Source of the DNA: a bacterium
GTDB taxonomy: Bacteria > Zixibacteria > MSB-5A5 > WJJR01
Length of the DNA stretch: 61,241 nt
NCBI GenBank assembly: GCA_021813505.1
Contig: JAKAKI010000016.1
Location: 1-61,241 of the forward strand
Direction of reading: 5' to 3'
Shown: positions 49,498 to 58,542 of the stretch, piece by piece
Layout: every line of letters begins with the position of its first letter
Position numbering within the stretch: the stretch's first letter is position 1
Notes under the pieces: generated by a model
Seen by the model: only the letters and a program-made list of their open reading frames with translations
What the model was told of the DNA's origin: nothing
Database searches by the model: none
Program-made: the position numbers and the translations under genes

Positions 49498-49569
49498 AGG
49501 GTCGACTGCCAGTCGTAGTCAGCCGACCCTGAACGTTTACTGCCGACAGTGAAGTGGTGGGCTGTCGGC
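49498..49569. terminator. Paired hairpins between convergent metal genes
   Basis: Hairpin 1, AGGGTCGACT / AGCCGACCCT (49498-49530), follows the plus-strand lipoprotein. Hairpin 2, GCCGACAG / CTGTCGGC (49542-49569), follows the minus-strand gene. They are positioned as terminators for the two genes. Neither has a long U-run. Confidence 0.5.
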
Positions 49570-49575
49570 TGCCGG

Positions 49576-50385
49576 TCAGTGACTGTGACTGGCTGGTCGC
49601 GGTTGTTGCGACGTCTGGCTGGCGGTCTCCTGTCCGCCGACACTTTGGAGAGTCAGTTCCATGCCACATTTCTCACAGGTTCCCGGAGCAGTACGGCGAA
49701 CCTCCCCGCATGCCGGACAGGCACCATAGAAGACGTAGGCTGGTTGCAGATCCATTCCGCACTGTGAACACTTGCCAGGCTCCAGTGACGCCTGATCGGG
49801 ATGCATCGGACACGCCATGCCGAATAGCGGCGTCTGTCGGAACGGTTCGGTCCACCTGGTCTTCTTCTCATCCTGCCCAGGCAGATTACGAAGCCGGACT
49901 TCCGCCTGTACAGCACCATCTGACACATTCCTCAAGTCGTAGGCGGCCCAGAGAAATCCTGCCGATTGGTTGACAGCAGAGCCGGGGCGTGCACGGTACC
50001 TCGCCATCGGGTCAGTATTCCCCAGAGTCCAGCTTAAGGTCGCCTCGGATTTCTTGCCCTTCTCCGGCTTGAAGACGACCGTCCCCTCGACATCGCGGGC
50101 TGACATGACGGCACCATCTTCAGCCAGCAAATAGATCCGCACACCATACTCCGTGTAGACGGTTTCGAACTGGAACTCTTTGGTGGAATGGACCACCCCA
50201 CCGTGGGGCGCGACGGTCGCGCGCAGTGAGAGGCCCGGCTCGCGCTGATCTTTTTGATCGCCCTCATGCCCACTTCCGTGGCCACTCGAGTGGCTCATCC
50301 CACATTGAGTCCATCCAGTCTGGGAAACGCTTGTGGAAACCACCAAAATGAACGCTGCCAACAACGGACTGATTCTTCGTTTCAT
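49576..50385 (-). CDS. Periplasmic protein with two heavy-metal-binding motifs
   Basis: A 269-residue protein with a signal peptide (LLAAFILVVSTSVSQTGWTQ). After the signal comes a His-rich stretch (CGMSHSSGHGSGHEGDQ), then a beta-rich middle domain (about 50-185). Two copies of the 'heavy-metal-binding domain' motif follow: ACPMHPDQASLEPGKCSQCG with MDL after it, and ACPACGEVRRTAPGTCEKCG with MEL after it. A His-containing tail (PASHSH) ends it. This motif is common at the N-terminus of copper P-ATPases and CusB-type adaptors. Here it stands without a pump, so metal buffering or delivery in the periplasm is inferred. Confidence 0.78.
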   Translation of the reverse strand: MKRRISPLLAAFILVVSTSVSQTGWTQCGMSHSSGHGSGHEGDQKDQREPGLSLRATVAPHGGVVHSTKEFQFETVYTEYGVRIYLLAEDGAVMSARDVEGTVVFKPEKGKKSEATLSWTLGNTDPMARYRARPGSAVNQSAGFLWAAYDLRNVSDGAVQAEVRLRNLPGQDEKKTRWTEPFRQTPLFGMACPMHPDQASLEPGKCSQCGMDLQPAYVFYGACPACGEVRRTAPGTCEKCGMELTLQSVGGQETASQTSQQPRPASHSH

Positions 50386-50741
50386 CGCTCGTTACCTTTC
50401 TGGCTGAAATTCGAGATCTCGATTGTCATTGGAGCACAATTCAAACAATCACGCATGAGGCCGGTAAGAGCAAACGATGTACCCACACGGCAGTTTGGCA
50501 AGGATGAGGAAGACCGCACTCTCGCAGTTTCGCTGCCAAAGTGGGGATAGACAATGAGGTAGGATTCTTCAATGATAGTAAGTTCCCCCGCTTCCCCATT
50601 GTGATAATCCTGCGGCCGCTAATCAGAATTGGCTGATTTGAAATAGTGGCGTGGGCCATTTGAATCGCGGCCGCAACTCCTCATTCGGGAGCGTTCCCTC
50701 GCAATCGTGATGGAGGGATTTGGTAGGCATGACCGAACACG
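50386..50741. other. Non-coding stretch upstream of the metal-binding gene
   Basis: Apart from the perfect 12-bp palindrome TCGAGATCTCGA at 50411-50422, 26 bases upstream of the 50385 start and so a possible operator for that gene, I see no gene or RNA. Confidence 0.4.
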
Positions 50742-50772
50742 CGACAGGCCGGGCGACGTGCCCGGCCTGTCG
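50742..50772. terminator. 13-bp perfect hairpin after etfA
   Basis: CGACAGGCCGGGC and GCCCGGCCTGTCG, loop GACGT, located 24 bases after the etfA stop on the minus strand. It is stable but lacks a U-run; likely the operon's 3' end structure. Confidence 0.6.
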
Positions 50773-50795
50773 CAATTGAAGCGGTCAGAAGCCCG

Positions 50796-51782
50796 TCAGC
50801 GACCGAGCTTTTCGCGGAAGAGCTTGGTGATTTCCGGGAGATACTCGAAGAGATCGCCGACGATGCCGTAGCTGGCGACAGTGAAGATCGGTGCGTCGGG
50901 ATCCTTGTTTATCGCTACAATCACGCGCGATGATTGCATTCCGACCAGATGCTGAATTGCACCGGAGATTCCGCAGGCGATGTACAACTTCGGATTGACG
51001 GTCTTGCCGGTCTGTCCCACCTGTTTGGCGTAGGGGACCCAGCCGGCATCGACAATCGCGCGCGAGGCACCGGAGGCGGCGCCGAGTACCTGGGCGAGTT
51101 CCTCGACGAGCTTGTAATTCTCAGGGGCTTTGAGGCCGCGTCCGCCGGAAACGATGACATCAGCCTCATTGAGATTGACCGTGCCCGCACCGGCGTCTTC
51201 AGATGCCACGACAGTAACCATCGCCGGGGAAGCTCCGTTGGTGCTTCTGACGTCGACAGCTCCGGAACCACCCCGCGGAGCCGCTTCCTCGGTGGACTTT
51301 GGCCGGATTGAGATGATCGCGGGTCTTTTGTCGGAGAGTGTGTATTCCGTGTACGCCTTGCCGCCATAGGTCGCCTTGAGCGCCGTGACCTTGCCATCCT
51401 TGATGGTCACTGAGCCGGCATCTGCGACCAATCCGCAATCGGCGATTGCCGCAACACGGGGGAACAAGGCCTTGCCATAGAAACTGGCGGTTCCGAGGAC
51501 AATCTGCGGTTGCTCTTTGCTGATCCACCCGGCGAGCAATCCGGCGTACAGATCATCGGTGAATTGGGCAAGTGAAGGATCATCGGCGACAATGGCGCGG
51601 TCGGCGCCCCGCAGTGTCAGTTCGGCGGCAGCATCCTTCACCTGATGGCCAAACAGAATGGCGGTCAGGGGCTGGCCGGTCTGATCGGCGAGCTGGCGTC
51701 CCAATGCGACGAGCTCAAATCCTGTGTGCGCGACAGCGCCTTTCTTCTGCTGTGCAAATACCCAAATCCCTGATAGTGGCAT
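50796..51782 (-). CDS. etfA: Electron transfer flavoprotein subunit alpha
   Basis: A 328-residue protein. The N-terminal half (GIWVFAQQKKGAVAHTGFEL, LTLRGADRAIVADDPSLAQF) is followed by the C-terminal FAD-binding half. That half has SGGRGLKAPENYKLVEELAQ, AIVDAGWVPYAKQVGQTGKT, VNPKLYIACGISGAIQHLVG and AINKDPDAPIFTVASYGIVG. EtfA pairs with EtfB to shuttle electrons from acyl-CoA dehydrogenases or other flavoenzymes. Unusually, no etfB gene is adjacent in the window; upstream is larC, 3 bases away. Its partner must be encoded elsewhere. Confidence 0.93.
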   Translation of the reverse strand: MPLSGIWVFAQQKKGAVAHTGFELVALGRQLADQTGQPLTAILFGHQVKDAAAELTLRGADRAIVADDPSLAQFTDDLYAGLLAGWISKEQPQIVLGTASFYGKALFPRVAAIADCGLVADAGSVTIKDGKVTALKATYGGKAYTEYTLSDKRPAIISIRPKSTEEAAPRGGSGAVDVRSTNGASPAMVTVVASEDAGAGTVNLNEADVIVSGGRGLKAPENYKLVEELAQVLGAASGASRAIVDAGWVPYAKQVGQTGKTVNPKLYIACGISGAIQHLVGMQSSRVIVAINKDPDAPIFTVASYGIVGDLFEYLPEITKLFREKLGR

Positions 51783-51785
51783 GAA

Positions 51786-52979
51786 TTATTCCCCTTCACG
51801 TTCTCCGGCCGCGCGGGCGAGTTGCTGCGCATGCAGCCGGGTAGCGGATTCAATGATCTCGATTAACGGCACTCCGGAATTTTCGGCCGCACGGCGGCAA
51901 TCGTCATATTCGGGAACACCGCGCGGGCCATCCGGAGTTTCGGCGACCTTCACGCGAATCGTTCCCCACGGTGTCTCGACACTTTCAATGCGGCGGCCGA
52001 GCTTTGTACGGGATACAGGAATCCAGCGGACGCCCAACGAATTCGTTTCGGACAGGATGATGCCGGCGATATCGGTGCGGGAGTTTGAATCACAGATGGC
52101 TTCGACACGGACACCCAACCGCCCCTTCTTCATGCTCACACTGCTCATCGTCACGTCAATCGCCCCGGCGCCGCTCAGGCACTCCCGCAACCAGTCAAAC
52201 ACTTCGGGTCTGGTATTGTCAATATCACTGGCCGCCAGCCAAAGAAGATCGGTGTCATAAAGTTCCGGGACGACTCCCAGCGTGGCGCGCAGAAGATTCG
52301 GACGGTCCGGCATTGACTTGTGACCCGCACCATAACCAACCGTCTCCGGAACAAGCATCAGGTCTTCGACAAACTCGGCGAACTCAGCCAGGATGGCCGC
52401 ACCGGTGGGCGTTGTTGTCTCGCCCAAGTCCGCGACGACGCGGACAGGTTTCCGACGAAGGATTTCGAGAACCGCAGGGGCAGGATAGATAATCGGCCCA
52501 TGGGCCGAGCGGCCCAGTCCGGAACCCAGGACCGGCGGCGAAGCGAAGACGGTGGAGATACCCAGCTGCTCGATTCCCCAGCACGCTCCCACAATGTCCA
52601 CGATCGCGTCGATAGCGCCGACTTCATGGAAATGCACGGTCTCCGGGGTTGCGCCGTGCACCGCCGCCTCGGCCGTTGCGAGACGACGGAAGACCGCGGT
52701 TGCGCGCGCTTTTACGGTCGCAGAGAGGCCACCGCGGTCCAGAAGCTGGGTCACTTGCGATAGTGAACGATGGCCCTGCTCTTCATTTGTATCAACGTGC
52801 ACGCGGCGCCCCGTCACGCCATTGACTGAGACATTCTCCACGCGGATGGTGAAAGGCGCGGGTGCAATCGCACTCACAAGCTGGGCGAGCCGCTGGTGGT
52901 CGAGGCCCAGGGCAAAAAGCGAACCGAGGATCATATCCCCCGCCACGCCCGATTCCCCATCAAAGTAGAGTGCTCTCAT
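51786..52979 (-). CDS. larC: Nickel-pincer cofactor biosynthesis protein LarC
   Basis: A 397-residue protein: YFDGESGVAGDMILGSLFAL at the N-terminus, TVHFHEVGAIDAIVDIVGAC in the middle, LVPETVGYGAGHKSMPDRPN, and DIAGIILSETNSLGVRWIPV with GTIRVKVAETPDGPRGVPEY near the end. LarC inserts nickel into the pincer nucleotide cofactor of LarA-type racemases, using CTP. In Lactobacillus it is made by a programmed frameshift; here it is one continuous frame. LarB, LarE and LarA are not in the window. It lies 4 bases after the dus gene. Confidence 0.9.
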   Translation of the reverse strand: MRALYFDGESGVAGDMILGSLFALGLDHQRLAQLVSAIAPAPFTIRVENVSVNGVTGRRVHVDTNEEQGHRSLSQVTQLLDRGGLSATVKARATAVFRRLATAEAAVHGATPETVHFHEVGAIDAIVDIVGACWGIEQLGISTVFASPPVLGSGLGRSAHGPIIYPAPAVLEILRRKPVRVVADLGETTTPTGAAILAEFAEFVEDLMLVPETVGYGAGHKSMPDRPNLLRATLGVVPELYDTDLLWLAASDIDNTRPEVFDWLRECLSGAGAIDVTMSSVSMKKGRLGVRVEAICDSNSRTDIAGIILSETNSLGVRWIPVSRTKLGRRIESVETPWGTIRVKVAETPDGPRGVPEYDDCRRAAENSGVPLIEIIESATRLHAQQLARAAGEREGE

Positions 52980-52983
52980 GAGA

Positions 52984-54039
52984 TCAGTTCATCCTCGCGG
53001 GATTCTGGAGCCAGTCAAAATCAAGAGTGACATACTCCCGGATCCATTCATCTCCATCAATACGCGGCAGATCGGGGTGGCTCGCGAGGTAATCGCGGAA
53101 CGCCTCACGAATCTCAGCCGGATCGCTGGCCGACATGAGTTGCGCTTTGAGCGCATGGCTGCCATTCCATCCTTTGACATAGGCCGCCAGTTGCTTGCGC
53201 ATCAGGCGAACAACGCCGGGATCATATCCCGTGTCGGCGAGTTTGTCATTCAGGTGTTGCCAGGCCACACAAATCCGGTCGGGAATCGAGGGCTCGGGAA
53301 GCAACTCACCTGATTCGAGGTAACGGTTGATTTGAGCGAATATCCAGGGACGTCCCAATGCGCCGCGTCCGATCATGACGGCATCGCAGCCGGTCTGATC
53401 GAGCATGGCTTTGGCGTCCTCTGGTGAATTCACATCACCATTGCCAATAACGGGGACCTTCAGTTCACGTTTCAGATCCGTTATGTAGCTCCACGTGGCA
53501 GCAGTTTCGTAGCCGTCCACGCGAGTTCGGGCGTGGAGGGTAACCGCCTGGGCGCCTTCGGCTACGGCGGCGTGGGCGGCGTCGTGATACACCAGGTTTT
53601 CGTGATCCCACCCGGCGCGCATCTTAACAGTTACGGGCAGCGATACTGCCGAACAAGCCTCGTGGACAATCCGCGCCATTAATTCCAAATCCTTGAGAAT
53701 CGCGGCGCCGCCGTTCTTGCCGACGACTTTTTTCACGGGGCAGCCAAAATTCAGGTCTATCATGTCCGGTTTGAATTCCGCGAGTTGGCGCGCGGCGGCG
53801 GCGAACGTCTCGGTCCGGGCTCCAAACAACTGGTAGGCAACAGGATGCTCGTCGTCAGCGAGGATCAGTTTGTGCTCCTGGTTCATGGAATTGTAAACCA
53901 ATCCGTCGGTGGAGAGGAACTCGGAATAGACGATCGCGGCCCCAAATCGGCGGCATAGGCGGCGGAAGACGATATCGGTGATTCCGGCCATCGGAGCGAG
54001 CACAACCCGCCCCGGGATCATCAAGTTTCCTATCCGCAT
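52984..54039 (-). CDS. dusB: tRNA-dihydrouridine synthase, DusB-like
   Basis: A 351-residue FMN enzyme from ATG 54039 (MRIGNLMIPGRVVLAPMAGI); the frame opens further upstream but overlaps the divergent FHA leader. Family motifs: APMAGITDIVFRRLCRRFGA, DMIDLNFGCPVKKVVGKNGG (catalytic Cys in NFGCP), LPVTVKMRAGWD, VTLHARTR and VIGNGDVNSPEDA with MIGRGALGRPWIF. It reduces specific uridines in tRNA D-loops. It is the first gene of dus-larC-etfA. Confidence 0.9.
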   Translation of the reverse strand: MRIGNLMIPGRVVLAPMAGITDIVFRRLCRRFGAAIVYSEFLSTDGLVYNSMNQEHKLILADDEHPVAYQLFGARTETFAAAARQLAEFKPDMIDLNFGCPVKKVVGKNGGAAILKDLELMARIVHEACSAVSLPVTVKMRAGWDHENLVYHDAAHAAVAEGAQAVTLHARTRVDGYETAATWSYITDLKRELKVPVIGNGDVNSPEDAKAMLDQTGCDAVMIGRGALGRPWIFAQINRYLESGELLPEPSIPDRICVAWQHLNDKLADTGYDPGVVRLMRKQLAAYVKGWNGSHALKAQLMSASDPAEIREAFRDYLASHPDLPRIDGDEWIREYVTLDFDWLQNPARMN

Positions 54040-54167
54040 GTCGAAAATATAGTTGTCACCCTTCGTTGCCGCAACGCCATTGGGGACTTTGTCGTGCGGC
54101 CCAAGGGGTTCTCGCAACGGATAGGCGAGCAAACAGGCCTTTGATCAGACGTTACACCGGAGGAGCC

Positions 54168-54872
54168 ATGGCGGAAATCGTGGTGCGGTATGAAGACAAG
54201 GTCATCGAACGGGTGATCACGGAAAAGCGGCGGATTTCGATCGGCAGAACGTCTGACAACGACATCGTTCTGGAGAATCGCGGGGTGTCGCGCAAGCATG
54301 CCGTGATCGAGATCAACCCGCAGAACTCGGTGATCATCGATAACGAATCGCTCAACGGGACGTTCGTCAACGACCGCCGTGTTGAGGAAGAGATCCTCCG
54401 GGACAACGACACGATTGCGATCGGGAAATACACACTCGTGTTTCACACCGAGACTCCTCATGAGACACGGGGCGCGGATCTTGACGGCACGATGACGCTG
54501 GAGACCAGACGGCACCGTGAGATTGTCGCCAGCGACCGTAAGTACCGCGAGGTGGTCAACCGTGCGGGTGGACGGGCGGTGCTGATGGGCGAGGACGGCA
54601 CCGAACCGGCGGAGATCACACTTGGCGTCCAGTCGGTCACGTTTGGCCACGCTTCGTTTGTAAACGTCAAGGTCAAGGGCTGGTTCATTCCCGACATTCA
54701 GGCCAAGATCACGCCCGAAGGCGGGCAATACATCCTGACCAATGTGGGCGCGCGTGGCAAGACGAGGCTCAACGGCGAGCCTGTTGATCAAGCGACTCTC
54801 AAAAACAGTGACCTGGTGCAGATTGGCAAATCGGTCTTTCGCTTCGTCGCGGGCTCCGGCACGGGAGCGTGA
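54168..54872 (+). CDS. Double-FHA-domain protein
   Basis: A 234-residue cytoplasmic protein, started at ATG 54168 (GGAGGAGCC upstream). FHA domain 1 (about 15-90) keeps the phosphothreonine-binding residues in SIGRTSDNDIVLENRGVSRK and SLNGTFVNDRRV. Domain 2 (about 150-230) is weaker: VTFGHASFVNVKVKG and GKTRLNGEPVDQ. A linker between them holds threonines in GTMTLETRRH that could be a kinase target. It is followed 71 bases later by a Ser/Thr kinase gene, a classical kinase-FHA pairing. Confidence 0.9.
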   Translation: MAEIVVRYEDKVIERVITEKRRISIGRTSDNDIVLENRGVSRKHAVIEINPQNSVIIDNESLNGTFVNDRRVEEEILRDNDTIAIGKYTLVFHTETPHETRGADLDGTMTLETRRHREIVASDRKYREVVNRAGGRAVLMGEDGTEPAEITLGVQSVTFGHASFVNVKVKGWFIPDIQAKITPEGGQYILTNVGARGKTRLNGEPVDQATLKNSDLVQIGKSVFRFVAGSGTGA

Positions 54873-54943
54873 TTCGCTTTGAGATGTGAAACGACTAACA
54901 CCGGACAAAGAGTGGATGCCGACACGAGAGATGTAACCACATC

Positions 54944-57487
54944 ATGAAGAATCCACTGGGCAATTTCGAGTTCCGTTTGGGCAGCGACAAATTGCAGCGC
55001 CACGGGTCGTACTTCCTCGCCGGGGTGATCTGCCTATTGGTGGTTGCACTCTACCTCAGCGACTACCGCGGCCTCGCATCGCTTGAGCTCAGGATACAGG
55101 ATTCCATGGTGTCGCTTGGCCGCCGTCCGCAACCGGCGAGCAATGTGGTCATCGTGACCATCGACGATGAGGCCGTCAAGAAACTGGGACGCTGGCCCTG
55201 GGATCCGGAGCGTGTCGGGTACCTCGTCGGCATGCTTTCCGAATACCAGCCATCGGCGATCGGACTGGACTTCGAAATCAGCGCGGAGGACGCGAACGAT
55301 CCAGCAAGGAACAAGTTTCTGGAGAACATGATTACCCAGGCGGGTAATGTGATTCTCCCGCTTCGGTTCACACTGGGCCAGCCTGGCAGCGCGCCCCAAG
55401 GCACACCTGACTATGTCCGCAAATCCAGTTATGTGACAGTCGATGATGCCACGTCGCTGATGGACCATCCGTATCCGCAGGCGCATCACGTCACGCGTCC
55501 CTATGAGGCCATCTGTAAGGCCGCGTGGGGACTGGGCGAAACGAACACCTGGCAGGACGTCGACGGCAAGGTACGCCGCGATCCCCTCGTCGTGAGTTTC
55601 GATGGGGATTACTATCCGGCGATGGCGCTGCAACTGGCGCGGTGTGCGATGAAACTCAATCGCACGCAGGTGCGCATCGATCCCGGCAAGGGGATTATTC
55701 TGGGTTCATCGGTGGTTCCCTGCGATGACGCCGGGCTATTGCGCATCGACTACCGTGGACCGGCGGGTACACTGCGCTCGGTCTCCGCTGCGAGAGTTCT
55801 CGAGGGCCAGGCGGACAAGAATCTGATCACCGGCAAGATTGTGGTGGTGGGTGTCACGGCTTCCGGCTATGGAACAAGCCTGAGCACTCCGGCCTCACCC
55901 GCGCTGCCGCGCGCCGAGAAGATTGCGACGACCACGGCGAATATCATGGAAGGGCGCTACATCACGACGGTGACTTTGTCGACCGTGCTGGACTTGCTGA
56001 TCCTGGTCGCGGTAGCCGCCTTCTGCGCCTTCGTGCTCCCTCGCGTGGTATTTCAGTATCGTGTGATTATCCTGCTGGTAGTGGCGTTCCTGTTTATCGA
56101 TCTCAATTTCATTCTGTACAATTCGTTCAAGCTGGTCACCAAGACGCTGTATCCGTCGCTTGAGATTCTGCTCTTCCTGCTCTTCTCCCCCGCCATGAAG
56201 CCGCCTCCGGCGGTCAAATCGAAAACCGGCGCGGCCAAGATACTCCCGCGGCCGGAACACGCGGCGGCGGCCGTAAGCCAGGAAGTTCCGCGGCCGGCTA
56301 AGGCGGAGAAACGCAAGAATGTCTCGGTTGACAGCGATGGCGTTCGCGTCCGCGTGATCCCGGCCGATGAGCCGGCCCCCACGATCGGCGGACTGGAACG
56401 GACGATGGTGATCGACGCGGCCCTGCTGTCTGGCGCGGTCTCAGCCACCCCACCACCTCCACCGAACTCTGTGTCCGATACGCGCGAAACCACTGCGGCG
56501 TCCGCGAGCGAAGAGGCCGATTCTTTTGAGAGCACACGGCAACTGATGGATGCCAGTCCTGCGCCACTCGGTGCGGATTCGGGTTCCGACGGACAAATGG
56601 ACATCTCCTCCGGTCAAATCAATCTGGAGACGGCCACGCTGAAGAAGCTAGGGCGGTACGAGATCCTGAGCGTGCTGGGACAGGGAGCCATGGGCACGGT
56701 CTACAAGGGTAAGGACCATGCCATCGAACGCCTGGTCGCATTGAAGACAATTCGCGCCGGGTACGGCGGAACTCCGGCGGAGGCCGAGGAATTGCGCGAA
56801 CGCCTGGTGCGCGAGGCCAAGGCGGCGGGCAAGCTGTCGCATCCGAATATCGTGACGATCTACGACGTCGGCGCCGACGGTGACCTGCGCTACATCGCCA
56901 TGGAGTATCTCGAAGGATACACGCTCGAACAAGTGGTCCGCAAGAAAGTCCAATTGAATTACCGGATTGCGGCCAAGATCCTGATGCAGGTGTGCGCGGC
57001 GCTCGATTATGCGCACAAGGCCGGGATTGTCCATCGTGACATCAAGCCGGCCAATATCATGGTGCTCGACGGGTTCAAGATCAAGGTGACCGATTTCGGC
57101 ATTGCGCGATTTGAATCGGCGCAAATGTCGATGACCCAGACAGGGATCGCGCTGGGGACCCCGCACTACATTTCGCCGGAGCAATTGCGTGGCGGCACCA
57201 TCGATCGCCGTTGCGACATATTCAGTCTCGGCGTGGTCGCCTACGAGCTTCTGACCCACCGGCGTCCGTTTATTGGCGACAACATTTCCGCACTCATCTA
57301 TTCGATCACCCAGACCAATCCCGCGGCACCGTCGGCGGTCGATCAGAATATCCCCGGAATCTTCGACGTGGTGATCTCCAAAGCGCTCGCCAAGGAGCCG
57401 CGCGAGCGCTACCAGTCGGCCGACGAAATGGCCAACGACCTCAGAGTCTTCGCCGAGGACTTGACGGCGAAGTCGTATCGGATTTAA
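54944..57487 (+). CDS. CHASE2-sensor Ser/Thr protein kinase
   Basis: An 847-residue membrane protein. One N-terminal helix (YFLAGVICLLVVALYLSDY) leads into an extracytoplasmic CHASE2 domain (about 45-330): VVIVTIDDEAVKKLGRWPWD, PSAIGLDFEIS and ITGKIVVVGVTASGYGTSLS. Three helices follow (about 345-410), then a Pro/Ala/Glu-rich linker. The kinase domain (about 569-840) has the Gly loop GQGAMGTVYKG, Lys601, His697-Arg-Asp699 (HRDIKPANIM) and Asp717-Phe-Gly719, with GTPHYISPEQLRGG. It is a Hanks-type kinase fused to a sensor usually found on histidine kinases and cyclases. The linker's threonine-rich ERTMVIDAAL may bind the neighbouring FHA protein. Confidence 0.92.
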   Translation: MKNPLGNFEFRLGSDKLQRHGSYFLAGVICLLVVALYLSDYRGLASLELRIQDSMVSLGRRPQPASNVVIVTIDDEAVKKLGRWPWDPERVGYLVGMLSEYQPSAIGLDFEISAEDANDPARNKFLENMITQAGNVILPLRFTLGQPGSAPQGTPDYVRKSSYVTVDDATSLMDHPYPQAHHVTRPYEAICKAAWGLGETNTWQDVDGKVRRDPLVVSFDGDYYPAMALQLARCAMKLNRTQVRIDPGKGIILGSSVVPCDDAGLLRIDYRGPAGTLRSVSAARVLEGQADKNLITGKIVVVGVTASGYGTSLSTPASPALPRAEKIATTTANIMEGRYITTVTLSTVLDLLILVAVAAFCAFVLPRVVFQYRVIILLVVAFLFIDLNFILYNSFKLVTKTLYPSLEILLFLLFSPAMKPPPAVKSKTGAAKILPRPEHAAAAVSQEVPRPAKAEKRKNVSVDSDGVRVRVIPADEPAPTIGGLERTMVIDAALLSGAVSATPPPPPNSVSDTRETTAASASEEADSFESTRQLMDASPAPLGADSGSDGQMDISSGQINLETATLKKLGRYEILSVLGQGAMGTVYKGKDHAIERLVALKTIRAGYGGTPAEAEELRERLVREAKAAGKLSHPNIVTIYDVGADGDLRYIAMEYLEGYTLEQVVRKKVQLNYRIAAKILMQVCAALDYAHKAGIVHRDIKPANIMVLDGFKIKVTDFGIARFESAQMSMTQTGIALGTPHYISPEQLRGGTIDRRCDIFSLGVVAYELLTHRRPFIGDNISALIYSITQTNPAAPSAVDQNIPGIFDVVISKALAKEPRERYQSADEMANDLRVFAEDLTAKSYRI

Positions 57488-57520
57488 CGGATAAGATTAT
57501 AGTCAGCGTGTGGCCCGGAC

Positions 57521-57650
57521 GCCCTCGGCCGCGGCCCAGAGGGAGAGGGGAGGAAAACTCCCCATTGCACCATGGCGTCTGATTCACGAGAGGCGGCCCC
57601 CTCTCCCTCTGGGAGAGGGCCGGGGTGAGGGCGCCTGCGCCACATTGCTT
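57521..57650. repeat. Palindromic repeat family 2, copy 2
   Basis: Similar to the copy at 25516-25657: inner arms with CAGAGGGAGAGGGGAG and CCTCTCCCTCTGGGAGAGG, right end GGGGTGAGGGC, then TGCGCCACATT. It lies downstream of the kinase gene, convergent with the hypothetical gene at 57681. Confidence 0.85.
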
Positions 57651-57680
57651 GGGACATTTAATTTGAGAATGCGGCAGCGA

Positions 57681-58124
57681 TCAGCTTTCGCCGTCGCCTT
57701 TTTTCAGCAGGTCTTCGGCGAGCGAGAGGGCAACTCCGGAAAGCATGACCTCGACGCCGAGTTTGGTGAAGTCGCCGGAGATCAGATCACGCGTGACATT
57801 GGCGTAAAGCGAGCAGGCGGCCTCGCGCTCGACCACCAGTCCGGAGAGACGTCCCGCGGATTCGCCAACGAACGTGACTTCACCGAGGTCCTCTGAGGAG
57901 ACGAAGCCGGTGCAATTGTGGAGCTGGAGATGGCCGCCCATTGTGTAAACGACAATCATCGAGCCGAGATTTCGCCCCAGTCTCACTTCGGGATAGAGTT
58001 CCACGACCAGCATCCGCCGGTCGCGCGCGTTGACCAACTTCAAGCGATGATGGTCGGTCTCAAAGGTTCGCGATTCGGGCTGCAGACAGTTGGCGATGCG
58101 GTCGACGTCGGCTTGAGAGAACAT
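57681..58124 (-). CDS. Hypothetical protein, YbjN-like size
   Basis: A 147-residue soluble protein with no signal peptide: MFSQADVDRIANCLQPESRT at the start, then ARDRRMLVVELYPEVRLGRN, GSMIVVYTMGGHLQLHNCTG and an alpha-helical end (LISGDFTKLGVEVMLSGVAL). A mixed alpha/beta fold is likely, but I do not recognise the family. It lies 29 bases after the tatA stop and is probably co-transcribed with it. Confidence 0.6.
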   Translation of the reverse strand: MFSQADVDRIANCLQPESRTFETDHHRLKLVNARDRRMLVVELYPEVRLGRNLGSMIVVYTMGGHLQLHNCTGFVSSEDLGEVTFVGESAGRLSGLVVEREAACSLYANVTRDLISGDFTKLGVEVMLSGVALSLAEDLLKKGDGES

Positions 58125-58153
58125 GGCTTGGTCCTGTCGTTGGGCTGCGCGAT

Positions 58154-58465
58154 CTATTGAGGCGCGGCGGGAGGATCAGGCAACGTGCCCTGAGCGGGGC
58201 GTTGATTATTGGGACTGAAATTCCCGGGGACCGAATCGAGGTCACTGGGAACAGTTTCCACCGGCTTCTCCGGTGTGGGCCTGGCGCGCGGCGCCTCTTC
58301 GAGTGTACGGTTCAATTCGCCTTTGGCTTCGTCCATGGCCCGTTTGAACTCACTGATGCCTTTGCCAAGACTGCGCGCGATATCGGGAATCCGGTTTGAT
58401 CCAAACAGCAATAGCGCCACAAGAAAGATCAGCAACAGTTCCTGAACACCGATTCCGCCGAACAT
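58154..58465 (-). CDS. tatA: Sec-independent translocase subunit TatA/TatB
   Basis: A 103-residue protein: MFGGIGVQELLLIFLVALLL FGSNRIPDIARSLGKGISEF is the short N-terminal helix, the FG hinge and the amphipathic helix of TatA/TatB proteins. The Gly at the hinge (LLFGSNRIPD) and the lack of a Pro in the membrane helix fit TatA better than TatB. A Pro-rich acidic tail follows. Together with TatC, not seen here, it exports folded proteins carrying a twin-arginine signal. Confidence 0.9.
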   Translation of the reverse strand: MFGGIGVQELLLIFLVALLLFGSNRIPDIARSLGKGISEFKRAMDEAKGELNRTLEEAPRARPTPEKPVETVPSDLDSVPGNFSPNNQRPAQGTLPDPPAAPQ

Positions 58466-58542
58466 AGATGCCTCTTCGGGGGCACAACCAACCCACAGCC
58501 TTTCATTCCTAAGGTAGTAGCGTTCCAGCGATCAACGCGCGA

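Noticed and set aside
51786-52979. Programmed frameshift in larC
   Set aside because: The gene is one uninterrupted frame of normal length, unlike the Lactobacillus case.
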